A stretch of 64,000 nucleotides of DNA from Methanolobus sp. (GTDB lineage: Archaea > Halobacteriota > Methanosarcinia > Methanosarcinales > Methanosarcinaceae): NCBI RefSeq assembly GCF_016278365.1, contig NZ_JADQBZ010000006.1, positions 114,280 to 178,279 on the forward strand, written 5' to 3'. Below the pieces are notes generated by a model. It was not told the origin of the DNA. It ran no database searches and saw only the letters and a list, made by a program, of their open reading frames with translations. Each line of letters starts with the position of its first letter. Position 1 is the first letter of the stretch. A program made the position numbers and the translations under genes. Shown in pieces: positions 35,489 through 42,908 of this stretch.

Positions 35489-36130
35489 TTATACCACCTT
35501 CACGGATTTGCCCATTGTCGTTGTAACATAAATTGACTTTATGTTATGCTTCCCTTTTTCAAGAGATTGCTCAACTCTGCTCATGACCGTTTCTATGTTC
35601 TCTGCCAGTTTCTTGACATCCATATCCTGCCGTCCGATTGAAACGTGGAATGTAAGCTTGTCTTTGGACCTGATCCTGATGGAGTTCCTTGCGTTGTTCA
35701 CGACATCCCCAACATTCTTGCCAGGTGGCAAGGGTATTGGCATCTTTCCTCTGGGACCAAGGATTGCACCCAGGTTCTTACCGATCTGGGCCATGTACTG
35801 AACTTCAGCAATGAAGAAGTCACATTCATTGGCAATTGTTCTTGCGCGTGACTTATCTCCTCCAAGTTCGGCGATGTCTGTATCAGTGAATACATACTTG
35901 ACGCCTGCTTCCTTGGCCTGAAGACCTACTTCTCCTTTTGCAAAAACAGCAATTGTGAGGTCCTTTCCTAAACCATGCGGTAATATTATTTCCTCATCGA
36001 CACGGTTTTTAGGCTGACTCATGTCAAGGTTTTTCAGGTTGATCGCCAGGTCTACGCTCTCAGCAAATTTGCGCTGCGGCGACTCCTGCAATAACCTGTT
36101 AATAATTTCTATTGTACTTTGCTCTGCCAT
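35489..36130 (-). CDS. rpl1: Ribosomal protein L1
   Basis: A 213-residue protein of the L1 stalk; it binds 23S rRNA and, in archaea such as Methanococcus, also represses translation of its own operon. Family motifs are NRVDEEIILPHGLGKDLTIAVFAKGE, LGPRGKMPIPLPPGKNVGDVVNNARN and the final KSIYVTTTMGKSVKV. The SD (GGGAGG) is part of, or directly next to, a long-range stem in the leader, so the start site could be masked by RNA structure. Confidence 0.97.
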   Translation of the reverse strand: MAEQSTIEIINRLLQESPQRKFAESVDLAINLKNLDMSQPKNRVDEEIILPHGLGKDLTIAVFAKGEVGLQAKEAGVKYVFTDTDIAELGGDKSRARTIANECDFFIAEVQYMAQIGKNLGAILGPRGKMPIPLPPGKNVGDVVNNARNSIRIRSKDKLTFHVSIGRQDMDVKKLAENIETVMSRVEQSLEKGKHNIKSIYVTTTMGKSVKVV

Positions 36131-36291
36131 TCTTTACCTCCCGTAGTTTGAACAAACTGTTCAGGCAGGACCGTTGCGGTCTACTACGGCTTATTTAGAG
36201 TTTCAGATATATTGCTGAAACTCTGTCTGACGGGCACCTTTTACTTAAACAACAGTTTTAAACCTATCGGTTCTATGAAGTCTAGGTCCGG
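36131..36291 (-). promoter_or_regulatory. Structured rpl1 leader: candidate L1 autoregulatory RNA
   Basis: Read on the minus strand, a 10-bp hairpin comes first (AGAGTTTCAG / CTGAAACTCT, 36224-36197). Next is a three-way junction: an outer stem CCGTAGT (36189-36183) / ACTACGG (36147-36141) enclosing GACCG-CAA-CGGTC (36181-36169) and TGAACA-GTT-TGTTCA (36163-36149). The 3' arm runs into the SD GGGAGG. A TTTAAAA element at about 36252-36258 could be a promoter that starts the transcript just before this leader. Confidence 0.55.
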
Positions 36292-36777
36292 TTACCAGGA
36301 TTCGCCTGCCAGTACTTCGTCATACTTGCCTTCAGTAATGGCTTTCTGACAGTCTTTGGCGTGCATCCCTTCTGCGGTGACACCCATTGGTACACATGCT
36401 CCAAGGACTTCCTTGACAGCCGCTTTTAAGGTATATGCTAACATATCATCCTTCTTCATGCGTGCTATCTTGGCAGCCTGTGGTATTGTGAGATCGCCCA
36501 CTACTGTGGTTCCGGAGGTGCCTGATCCTTTTTCAAGTCCAACTTCCTTCAGAATCAGTGCAGCGGTCGGGGGTGTACCGACTTCTATTTCGAAACTCTT
36601 GTCCGCGGCAACTATTACCTTGACGGGGACCTGCATTCCGTTGTAGTCTTTTGTCTTCTCATTGATCTTGTCGATCACGGCTTTTACGTTGATCCCGAGA
36701 GGACCAAGTGCCGGACCAAGTGGTGGTCCTGGGTTTGCCTTGCCTCCTGGGACCAGTGCTTCAACGACATTTGCCAT
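36292..36777 (-). CDS. rpl11: Ribosomal protein L11
   Basis: A 161-residue protein of the GTPase-associated centre. The N-terminal domain has the Pro-rich helix signature PGGKANPGPPLGPALGPLGI, and the C-terminal rRNA-binding domain has TSGTTVVGDLTIPQAAKIAR. A GGTGAT SD precedes the ATG. A TATA-like stretch on the minus strand between spt5 and this gene (about 36790-36805) may give it its own promoter, although the order spt5-rpl11 with 40 bases between also allows readthrough. Confidence 0.97.
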   Translation of the reverse strand: MANVVEALVPGGKANPGPPLGPALGPLGINVKAVIDKINEKTKDYNGMQVPVKVIVAADKSFEIEVGTPPTAALILKEVGLEKGSGTSGTTVVGDLTIPQAAKIARMKKDDMLAYTLKAAVKEVLGACVPMGVTAEGMHAKDCQKAITEGKYDEVLAGESW

Positions 36778-36817
36778 TTGAACATCACCATTAAATTTTA
36801 ATTATAAATAAATTGTA

Positions 36818-37291
36818 TCAGGAATTATTTTCTTCTTCTTTCCTGAGGACTCTTACAGTATCGCCACGAATAGTTATAGGTATCGGTACGACTGCATCGA
36901 AGAGTTCAACTGTGATCTCCTCATGACCCTCATCCACTCTCTTGACGCGGGCTCTCTCACCTTTGAACGGTCCTGATGTGATCTCAATGATCGCACCTTC
37001 AGTTATGCCTGTAACCGTGGGTTTTGGAGTCAGGAAGTGTGAGATCTCCTCAATGCTTGATCTGCCCTTTACAACTGTCCTTGCATGAGGGACGGTCTGG
37101 ATGGCCTGTTCCACAACACCGGGTTCGGGGGCTTCAATAAGTACGTATCCCTTAAGTTCGTCAGGAGCTATTATCGCCCTTATGTCCAAGTGGTCTTTGC
37201 GTGCTACCTGGGTAATCATATTTGCAACTGATCGCTCCTGATTTGCAGTGGTCTTAACTACAAATATCACAGAATCTTCAGCCATGCTCAC
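36818..37291 (-). CDS. spt5: Transcription elongation factor Spt5 (NusG homologue)
   Basis: A 157-residue protein: an NGN domain (residues 5-90, VKTTANQERSVANMI, then GYVLIEAPEPGVVEQAIQTVPHARTVVKG) that binds the RNA polymerase clamp with Spt4, and a KOW domain (100-150, IEITSGPFKGERARVKRVDEGHEEITVEL). It raises processivity and couples polymerase to ribosomes. The start overlaps the secE stop by four bases. Confidence 0.95.
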   Translation of the reverse strand: MSMAEDSVIFVVKTTANQERSVANMITQVARKDHLDIRAIIAPDELKGYVLIEAPEPGVVEQAIQTVPHARTVVKGRSSIEEISHFLTPKPTVTGITEGAIIEITSGPFKGERARVKRVDEGHEEITVELFDAVVPIPITIRGDTVRVLRKEEENNS

Positions 37292-37506
37292 ACCATTCTC
37301 GGTACTTCTACCAGTAGCGCATATATTATGAAACCAACAAACCCGATTGCAAGGATTCCCAGTCCGGCAACCTTCGCTATGGTTAGGAACTCTTCCCTGG
37401 AAGGTTTCTTTGTCAGCTTGAGTACCCTGATATAAGACTTCAGGGCCTGGCTTATATTACTGTTAATTTCTTTTATATCGAACGAGTCTTCTGCCAAATA
37501 CTTCAC
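37288..37506 (-). CDS. secE: Preprotein translocase subunit SecE
   Basis: A 72-residue Sec61-gamma/SecE protein: an amphipathic helix with the conserved SYIRVLKLTKKPSREEFLTIAK segment, then one membrane helix (about residues 48-68, GLGILAIGFVGFIIYALL). It clamps the SecY channel. The start is GTG; the secE-spt5 pairing is classical in archaea. A TATA-like AATATTATAATATAG on the minus strand near 37553 would give a leader of about 20-25 bases. Confidence 0.92.
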   Translation of the reverse strand: MKYLAEDSFDIKEINSNISQALKSYIRVLKLTKKPSREEFLTIAKVAGLGILAIGFVGFIIYALLVEVPRMV

Positions 37507-37630
37507 AACCGGTTATGCTTGATGAGATAACTAAGGATAGATGATTGACTATATTATAATATTGTCCATTCACTCTGCCAAATACATGTTTATAGCGCCA
37601 TCTACATAGCGTACATAATAAAATACCTTT

Positions 37631-37664
37631 CGATTGAACAATGCAGTTATGTACTGTCCAATCG
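37631..37664 (-). terminator. Inverted repeat after ftsZ
   Basis: CGATTG (37631-37636) and CAATCG (37659-37664), extendable by ACA/TGT with one mismatch, lie 24 bases after the ftsZ stop. A candidate 3' hairpin; the T-run is weak. Confidence 0.35.
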
Positions 37665-37687
37665 TGTGCTTCTAACAGATAAACTTC

Positions 37688-38797
37688 TCATTTGACAAAG
37701 TCTATTCCATATCTTCTGGTCACGTTCTTTGCTCCGCCGTGGCCGTATATCTGCGGAGATTTCACTCCTGTCACAACTATCATGGTGCGTACAGTATTTT
37801 CAAGGGAGTTGTCAACCTGGGCACCCCATATAAGCCTTGCTTCGGGGTCTATTCTGTCATATACTTCCTGGACAACGCTTTCTGCTTCGGCAATGGTCAT
37901 GTCCGGTCCGCCGACAACATTTACAAGGGCTGATGTAGCGCCTGAGATATCCACGTCCAGAAGTGGGCTGCGGAGTGCTTTCTGTACGGATTCTACTGCT
38001 TTTGCCTCTCCTTCTGCCTCGCCAAGACCTATCATGGCAACGCCGCCGTTCTGCATCACAGTCCTTACATCAGCAAAGTCGAGGTTGACAAGTCCTGGTT
38101 TTGTGATCAGTTCAGTGATACCTTTCACGGCTCTCATCAGCACTTCATCTGAAACCTTGAAGGCTGCCTGCAAAGGCAATCTGGGGACGACTTCAAGAAG
38201 CTTGTCGTTCGGCACGACGATAACGGTATCAGCGACGTCTCTTAATCTTTCAAGACCTGCTTCTGCATTGGTGCGCCTGACATGTCCTTCTACGCTGAAA
38301 GGTAGTGTTACAACAGCAATGGTCAGTGCGCCTGCGTCTCTTGCAGCCTCTGCAACTACAGGGGCTGAACCTGTTCCGGTTCCTCCTCCCAGTCCGGCTG
38401 TGATGAAGACCATGTCACTGCCCTGTACCACACTGGCAATGTCATCTACGCTCTCAATAGCTGCATCCTCTCCTATCTGTGGAAGGCTGCCTGCTCCAAG
38501 GCCTCTTGTCTTCTTCCTGCCAATGAGTATCTTCCGGTCGGCATTTATATGCAGGAGGTGCTGCGCATCTGTGTTTAGTGCTATCAGTTCTGCTCCCTTT
38601 ATTCCTTCGTCAGCCATCCGTTGTGTACTGTTCGAACCGCCGCCGCCGCAACCTATTACCTTGATGTTGGTTTGTAACTCGCGCAACATCTCTTCAAGTT
38701 CAGCGTTAATATCTCTGTGATCAGGGGTTTTAGCTGGGCTGCGAAGATGTGCTTCCTGTTCAGACCTTGCCAGTGCCTCTTCTACTATGGATTTCAT
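37688..38797 (-). CDS. ftsZ: Cell division protein FtsZ
   Basis: A 369-residue tubulin-like GTPase that forms the division ring. Motifs are [11 protein letters not shown] (T1 loop), LNTDAQHL, the tubulin signature [11 protein letters not shown] (T4), [14 protein letters not shown] (T7 catalytic loop with the Asp pair) and a C-terminal domain. It has a 40-residue N-terminal extension and a short basic C-terminus (RRYGIDFVK). It is upstream of secE-spt5, a frequent euryarchaeal arrangement. Confidence 0.95.
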   Translation of the reverse strand: MKSIVEEALARSEQEAHLRSPAKTPDHRDINAELEEMLRELQTNIKVIGCGGGGSNSTQRMADEGIKGAELIALNTDAQHLLHINADRKILIGRKKTRGLGAGSLPQIGEDAAIESVDDIASVVQGSDMVFITAGLGGGTGTGSAPVVAEAARDAGALTIAVVTLPFSVEGHVRRTNAEAGLERLRDVADTVIVVPNDKLLEVVPRLPLQAAFKVSDEVLMRAVKGITELITKPGLVNLDFADVRTVMQNGGVAMIGLGEAEGEAKAVESVQKALRSPLLDVDISGATSALVNVVGGPDMTIAEAESVVQEVYDRIDPEARLIWGAQVDNSLENTVRTMIVVTGVKSPQIYGHGGAKNVTRRYGIDFVK

Positions 38798-38841
38798 CTT
38801 TTTTCCCTCAGAAGTCGTGTATTCAATTACAGGTGTGATTG

Positions 38842-40239
38842 TTAGAGAATGGTCAATGGGATTTCTTTAATCTTTCGCATATGGACCATTTCCGGTCCGA
38901 TAGTCTTCCCATTAACTATAATCGTTTCCTTCTTAGCCAGTTTTCCATACAGGAGACCCGGACTTATGCCAAGTCCCTTTGCCATTTCGGGACTGAAGCT
39001 TTCCGTCACTATATAAATTAGATTCTCCTCTGGAATATATTTAACTTCATAATGCTCTTTTAGTATTTTAATGCATTCATTTATGATATCCTGCGTCGTT
39101 ATTTCCATCTGTTCCCCTACGCCCAGTATATATCCGGATATGGTGCCATTCTCTCTCTCAATATATATGGGCGCAAATTTCTCCAACACTGTCTGCATTG
39201 CTTCCCTGTCAACTGAGAAAGCCTCCTGCAACAACTGTTCGTTAATCCTGACAGCACACAGCTTTACTTTCTGTCCTGCCTGAATTGCTTTAGATGCTGT
39301 GGTCCGGAAGCTTTCGTTGATCCTGAACTTCCCTCCCGGGCACAGCTTTTCAGACATATTGCGGACTTGCAGGAACAGGTCCCAATCCAGGCCTTTTATT
39401 TCTTTAATGTCTCCTTCACGCAGGGCTATATACCCAAGGTCCCGGACAATATTCTGTATTCTTTCCTTTTCTCTGGAAGGCATGGATTTCCTGTCAAAAT
39501 ATACAAAATTCGCCCCTGATTTTTCAAAAGCTTGTTCTATCAGGTCTGTGTCAATGTCGCCTAGCTGGTGATTCGGGAAGTTATGTCCGAAGGTAATGTC
39601 TTCTTCAAGCAGCAACTTTGTCTGCCTGTTTGCATAGTGCCCTCCCCCAATTCCTATAGCTATAGGCTTCTTTTGAGGATATGCCCCAAGTATGGCCTTT
39701 GCAACGATTTCTGCGGCTTTCCGGTCTGACCATTGTTCTTCACCACTCCCGATCTCAGCATACACCATAGGAGTACTGATATCTGTAGGTCCGTGGTGTG
39801 TTGATTCCATATTTACCTCAAATCCTGTCCCCTCTGCGAGGTGTTGCATATTCCGTAGAATGGAGCACATGATAAAGGGGGCTGGTGTCGACAGCTCAAA
39901 AGGCCGTCCTCCGAAAGCCGCACTTTTAACATTGCCGGTGAAGTGTGATGTCAGGACTGACCTGCCATCGCCGCTTTTATGTTTGGAGGCAACTATTATA
40001 AGGTCGGTATCAAATCCATGTCGTTTCATCTTTTCATCAATACGGTCCTGGTAAATGTGGTGCTGCTCAATCTCTATTATCCTGTGAGTCTCGTTTTCAA
40101 GAACACAGGAGAGGCCTTCCCATGATTCAGGGAGGTCTTCCACACTTTCCCATTGCCTGAGTAAGATCAGTTTACTTTTGATATTCCTGCTTGCTGCATC
40201 TGCCAAAGAACAAAGTATGTTTGTCTTTTTTTCACTCAT
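38842..40239 (-). CDS. dtdA: D-aminoacyl-tRNA deacylase (archaeal DtdA)
   Basis: A 465-residue protein. Residues 1-280 match archaeal DtdA/GEK1, a zinc enzyme that removes D-amino acids from mischarged t[64 protein letters not shown] and [10 protein letters not shown]. The family core is about 280 residues; here a further 180 residues form a C-terminal extension ([60 protein letters not shown]) that is also seen, as far as I recall, in other methanosarcinal homologues. It lies 44 bases upstream of ftsZ on the same strand. Confidence 0.85.
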   Translation of the reverse strand: MSEKKTNILCSLADAASRNIKSKLILLRQWESVEDLPESWEGLSCVLENETHRIIEIEQHHIYQDRIDEKMKRHGFDTDLIIVASKHKSGDGRSVLTSHFTGNVKSAAFGGRPFELSTPAPFIMCSILRNMQHLAEGTGFEVNMESTHHGPTDISTPMVYAEIGSGEEQWSDRKAAEIVAKAILGAYPQKKPIAIGIGGGHYANRQTKLLLEEDITFGHNFPNHQLGDIDTDLIEQAFEKSGANFVYFDRKSMPSREKERIQNIVRDLGYIALREGDIKEIKGLDWDLFLQVRNMSEKLCPGGKFRINESFRTTASKAIQAGQKVKLCAVRINEQLLQEAFSVDREAMQTVLEKFAPIYIERENGTISGYILGVGEQMEITTQDIINECIKILKEHYEVKYIPEENLIYIVTESFSPEMAKGLGISPGLLYGKLAKKETIIVNGKTIGPEMVHMRKIKEIPLTIL

Positions 40240-40433
40240 GCCTGCTCCAATATTTATTTAATACTCTTTTTATCACATGCATTATTATTAACAATCAATT
40301 GTACTCAGTAAATTTAAAACATATTGTGCTGTTATCCGTGTATAAAAAAGACTTCGTGTAAGAGAATCTCCTGTAATATGGCCTCCTGTAATCGGATGTC
40401 GTCTAAGGGAACAAAATCGGATGAAGTGATAAT

Positions 40434-41096
40434 TTGAGCAGTATAACAATTGGTAATGTGATTATTAAGTGGTTAGGTCATGCAGGCTTTATGATTAAAG
40501 GGGATGACCGGGTGATCTATATAGACCCTTATCTCCCTTCCGGCGATATTCCTTTCGAGGATATGGCAGATATACTCCTGATAACGCAGGAGTATGATGG
40601 GCACTGCCATCCGGATTCTATACGAAAAGTCCGCAAGCCCGATGCTACCACCCTTGTCCCTGAAAGTGTCAGCCTGGAATTCAGGGGAGATGCAAGAAGG
40701 GTCACTGCAGGAGATTCTCTGGTAGGGGAGCTCTCCATAAAAGGTGTGGGGATAGAGGTAGTTCCTGTTTATGTAGGGGAAGAGATTCCCGAGTCTGCTG
40801 AAGGAGGAGTCGGTTACATCATAGAAGTGGGTGGTATAAGGATATATCATACAGGTGACACTGGCATCACACCAGGGATGAATGGTCTTTCAGTTGATGT
40901 TGCCCTTATTCCCATCGGCGGCGCATCTCCTATGGACGATGAGAAAGCGGCTGAGGCTGCAGTTTTGATTTCTCCGAAGATGGTCATACCTATGCATTAC
41001 AACCCTGATTCCGGGGATGCGAATCCGGAAAAGTTCGCAGAACTGGTCAGGTCAAAAACACCAGATATAGATGTCACGATCCTTGACCCGCTATGA
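40434..41096 (+). CDS. Metallo-beta-lactamase-fold protein with degenerate metal motif
   Basis: A 220-residue UlaG-like MBL-fold protein: IKWLGHAGFMIKGDDRVIYIDPYLP (strand/turn with Asp), YHTGDTG and the final VIPMHYNP are intact. The signature HxHxDH is changed to QEYDGH at residues 52-57, leaving only the last His. One metal site is therefore probably lost, and the enzyme may be mononuclear or non-hydrolytic. The start is a TTG (no ATG nearby), with a TATA-like GTATAAAAAA at about 40340. The stop overlaps the next gene frame, so rnp4 is likely cotranscribed. Confidence 0.8.
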   Translation: MSSITIGNVIIKWLGHAGFMIKGDDRVIYIDPYLPSGDIPFEDMADILLITQEYDGHCHPDSIRKVRKPDATTLVPESVSLEFRGDARRVTAGDSLVGELSIKGVGIEVVPVYVGEEIPESAEGGVGYIIEVGGIRIYHTGDTGITPGMNGLSVDVALIPIGGASPMDDEKAAEAAVLISPKMVIPMHYNPDSGDANPEKFAELVRSKTPDIDVTILDPL

Positions 41097-41107
41097 GGAA
41101 TATACCT

Positions 41108-41467
41108 ATGGCAAAACACAGGCAGAAGAACAAAGCAGTAGCAAAAGAAATAGCATACGAACGAATAACCTACCTCTTTGATGTAGCAGGCAGGGAATAT
41201 GCTGATAGTCCTGAACGAAGTAACAGGTATGTTTCTCTTGCAAAAAGGATCGGGATGCGTTATCGTGTGAGCCTTCCTCAAGAGTTGAAACGGAAAATGT
41301 GCAAAGGGTGCGGCTCTTTCCTCTCCCCTGGGAGCAATTGCAGAGTCCGCCTTAAAAACGGGCGCCTGACGATAACCTGCATGAACTGCAACAGGGTGCA
41401 GCGTTATCTTCTGGAAGGTGGCCGGGCTGAATCAAAGGAATCCCCTACGAATGAAAATCGCAGTTGA
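41108..41467 (+). CDS. rnp4: Ribonuclease P protein component 4 (Rpp21)
   Basis: A 119-residue zinc-ribbon subunit of archaeal RNase P, which matures tRNA 5' ends. An N-terminal basic helix (MAKHRQKNKAVAKEIAYERI) binds the partner Rpp29; the zinc ligands are CKGC and CMNC (MCKGCGSFLSPGSNCRVR, TITCMNCNRVQ). I favour the ATG at 41108 because GAGG is nine bases upstream; an ATG at 41093 overlapping the previous stop adds five residues. It lies close to the tRNA-Ser and SRP RNA genes. Confidence 0.92.
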   Translation: MAKHRQKNKAVAKEIAYERITYLFDVAGREYADSPERSNRYVSLAKRIGMRYRVSLPQELKRKMCKGCGSFLSPGSNCRVRLKNGRLTITCMNCNRVQRYLLEGGRAESKESPTNENRS

Positions 41468-41480
41468 GGCGGAATAAATC

Positions 41481-41714
41481 TCATCCACTGATTAATGTTA
41501 GCAGTTTCATTATTCCATAAGCAGCTAAAAACATAATTATTCCCATGGCAACGTACAGGAAGATGACTCTGAATACCTCTTCTTTTTCAGAACCCTGCTT
41601 TATTCCAAAGCCGCCCCTGCAACCTCCTGTGCCGCATGAGTTACAGGATACGTTTTGGTTAGTCCGTTTCTCCGGACGATTGTTTAATACTGGAAGAGGA
41701 ATTTTCTCTGACAT
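41481..41714 (-). CDS. Small Cys-rich single-pass membrane protein
   Basis: A 77-residue protein that I do not recognise. The soluble N-terminus contains a compact cysteine cluster, CNSCGTGGC (CX2CX4C, residues 24-32) with flanking glycines, and the C-terminus is one membrane helix (residues 49-74, VFRVIFLYVAMGIIMFLAAYG). The cluster could bind zinc or an Fe-S centre. A TATA-like GATATAACC on the minus strand lies about 25 bases upstream of the ATG. It is convergent with rnp4 (13 bases apart). It may be lineage-specific. Confidence 0.65.
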   Translation of the reverse strand: MSEKIPLPVLNNRPEKRTNQNVSCNSCGTGGCRGGFGIKQGSEKEEVFRVIFLYVAMGIIMFLAAYGIMKLLTLISG

Positions 41715-41785
41715 GATGGTATTAAATATGAGGTTATATCATTAGTCATTTTCGGCCTGCTTTGTGAAACCTGTAAAAAAGATGA

Positions 41786-41870
41786 CGACGAGAGGGGGAT
41801 TCGAACCCCCGTGATGCAGAGCACCACAGGATTAGCAATCCTGCGCCATACCGGGCTTGGCTATCTCGAC
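41786..41870 (-). tRNA. tRNA-Ser (GCT)
   Basis: 85 bases with a long variable arm typical of serine. The anticodon stem CAGGA/TCCTG encloses loop TTGCTAA, anticodon GCT. The T arm is GGGGG-TTCGAAT-CCCCC and the discriminator is G; no intron, and CCA is not encoded. The acceptor arms GTCGAGA and TCTCGTC pair except for a U:U opposition at 2:71. A TATA-like element (41904-41910) lies about 35-40 bases upstream. Confidence 0.93.
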
Positions 41871-41924
41871 ACTATCAGAATGCGTCCCTAAATGTAAGCA
41901 AGGTATTTAATGTTTGTGGAATCT

Positions 41925-42245
41925 GAGTGACGAGCACGCCGCAAGTCGCTGTCTTTCACATCTCCAAATGATCTGTGGCCTCTTCTCCACCCCGCAGCCC
42001 TGCAAGCGATAGTTGCCCACGGTAGGTCTGCTCCCTTCCGGTCCTGAACTGGTTCCCGCAGTTAAGGTATACGAACAAGTTCTCCAACAAGCCCTTATAC
42101 CAGCACCATCCAAACAGGACGGGGCTTCTCAGTTGAGATCACAGGTTTGAAAATGATCCAGGCATCTTCTCTTGGCTTCGTCCCCCGCGTATCGGCGATT
42201 TCGGGTTACAGGTAACGCCGGCCTACCCGGACTAGCCCGCCACAC
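41925..42245 (-). ncRNA. ffs: Signal recognition particle RNA (7S RNA)
   Basis: About 321 bases, minus strand. It contains the SRP54-binding helix 8 hallmark ACCGGAAGGGAGCA (GGAA tetraloop and symmetric loop) and the Alu-domain 5' segment (CCTGTAACCCGAAA). The 5' end GTGTGGCGGGC (42245-42235) pairs with the 3' end GCTCGTCACTC (41935-41925) at 10 of 11 positions, forming the closing archaeal helix 1. This, and a TATA box placed correctly upstream, set the ends. Confidence 0.92.
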
Positions 42246-42262
42246 CTACATACACATGACAG

Positions 42263-42270
42263 TTTATAAA
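42263..42270 (-). promoter_or_regulatory. SRP RNA TATA box
   Basis: TTTATAAA (palindromic, so the same on both strands) lies 18-25 bases before the inferred SRP RNA 5' end at 42245. Confidence 0.6.
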
Positions 42271-42357
42271 TGTATCCTTGCAGTCACTATTACGGAAACG
42301 AGCTTAGAAGCGAGAACATAATTATACTATGTCGTCAATATTGGCAGTGAGGATAAA

Positions 42358-42597
42358 ATGGAAGATATGATCGGATTTGTGACTGGTAATAAGAATAGAC
42401 AGAAATTGCTTTCTCTTCTTGGTTCAAAACATGAACTGGACGTGGACAGGCTGGCAAAAAATATGCATGTAGCAACTCCTTCAGTCAAAAAGATAATTGA
42501 TGAGATGCTGGAAAAGGGCCTCATTAAACAGGAAAATGGGTTTTATGGCTTAACAGAGCTTGGTGATTCTGTAGAAAAACGGATACGAGCTATCTGA
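42358..42597 (+). CDS. Small winged-helix DNA-binding protein
   Basis: A 79-residue single wHTH domain: helices 1-2 (NRQKLLSLLGSKHELDVDRLAKNMHV), recognition helix (TPSVKKIIDEMLEKGLI) and a wing (KQENGFYGLTELGDSV). This is the MarR/ArsR-like plan used by many archaeal regulators; no sensor domain is present. It lies alone between SRP RNA and a dispersed element, divergent from the RNA gene. The target is unknown. Confidence 0.8.
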   Translation: MEDMIGFVTGNKNRQKLLSLLGSKHELDVDRLAKNMHVATPSVKKIIDEMLEKGLIKQENGFYGLTELGDSVEKRIRAI

Positions 42598-42643
42598 TAT
42601 CTATATTTTTTTAAATATCTCCCGGCTTTAACCATCCGGAATG

Positions 42644-42903
42644 GGATATCTAATTAGCTCCTGAAACTCTTATCCTAATTTGGCTGCGTTACTTAGTATT
42701 CCCTAATCCGCATTCATCCTGAAATACCAAGACACGGATTAACACTGTTCTCTTTTTCGCGGGGCTCTAATATTAGCTTTTTTGCAAATCTGTGTTAATC
42801 TTGCAGATCCGTGCCTTAAACAATAGTTCGAAAAACAGATGGTCTTAATGAAAAAATAAATGGACTTTCAAATAAAAAATTTAATCGGACATCCTCCAGA
42901 ATA
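42644..42903. repeat. Dispersed intergenic element, copy 1
   Basis: About 260 bases related to copies at 45418-45689 and 48947-49067. Shared blocks include ATTAGCTCCTGAAAC, AATCTGTGTTAATC and ATCCGTG...AAACAAT, with an AAAAAT/AAAAG-rich right end. An internal inverted repeat GATTAACAC (42737-42745) / GTGTTAATC (42792-42800) can form a stem. No coding capacity is seen. It occupies most of the 311-base spacer before the next gene. Confidence 0.6.
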
Positions 42904-42908
42904 GAAAA

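Noticed and set aside
37692..38720. Long plus-strand open frame (342 codons) opposite ftsZ
   Set aside because: Exact antisense shadow of ftsZ produced by codon bias; Ser/Pro/Thr-rich composition without motifs.
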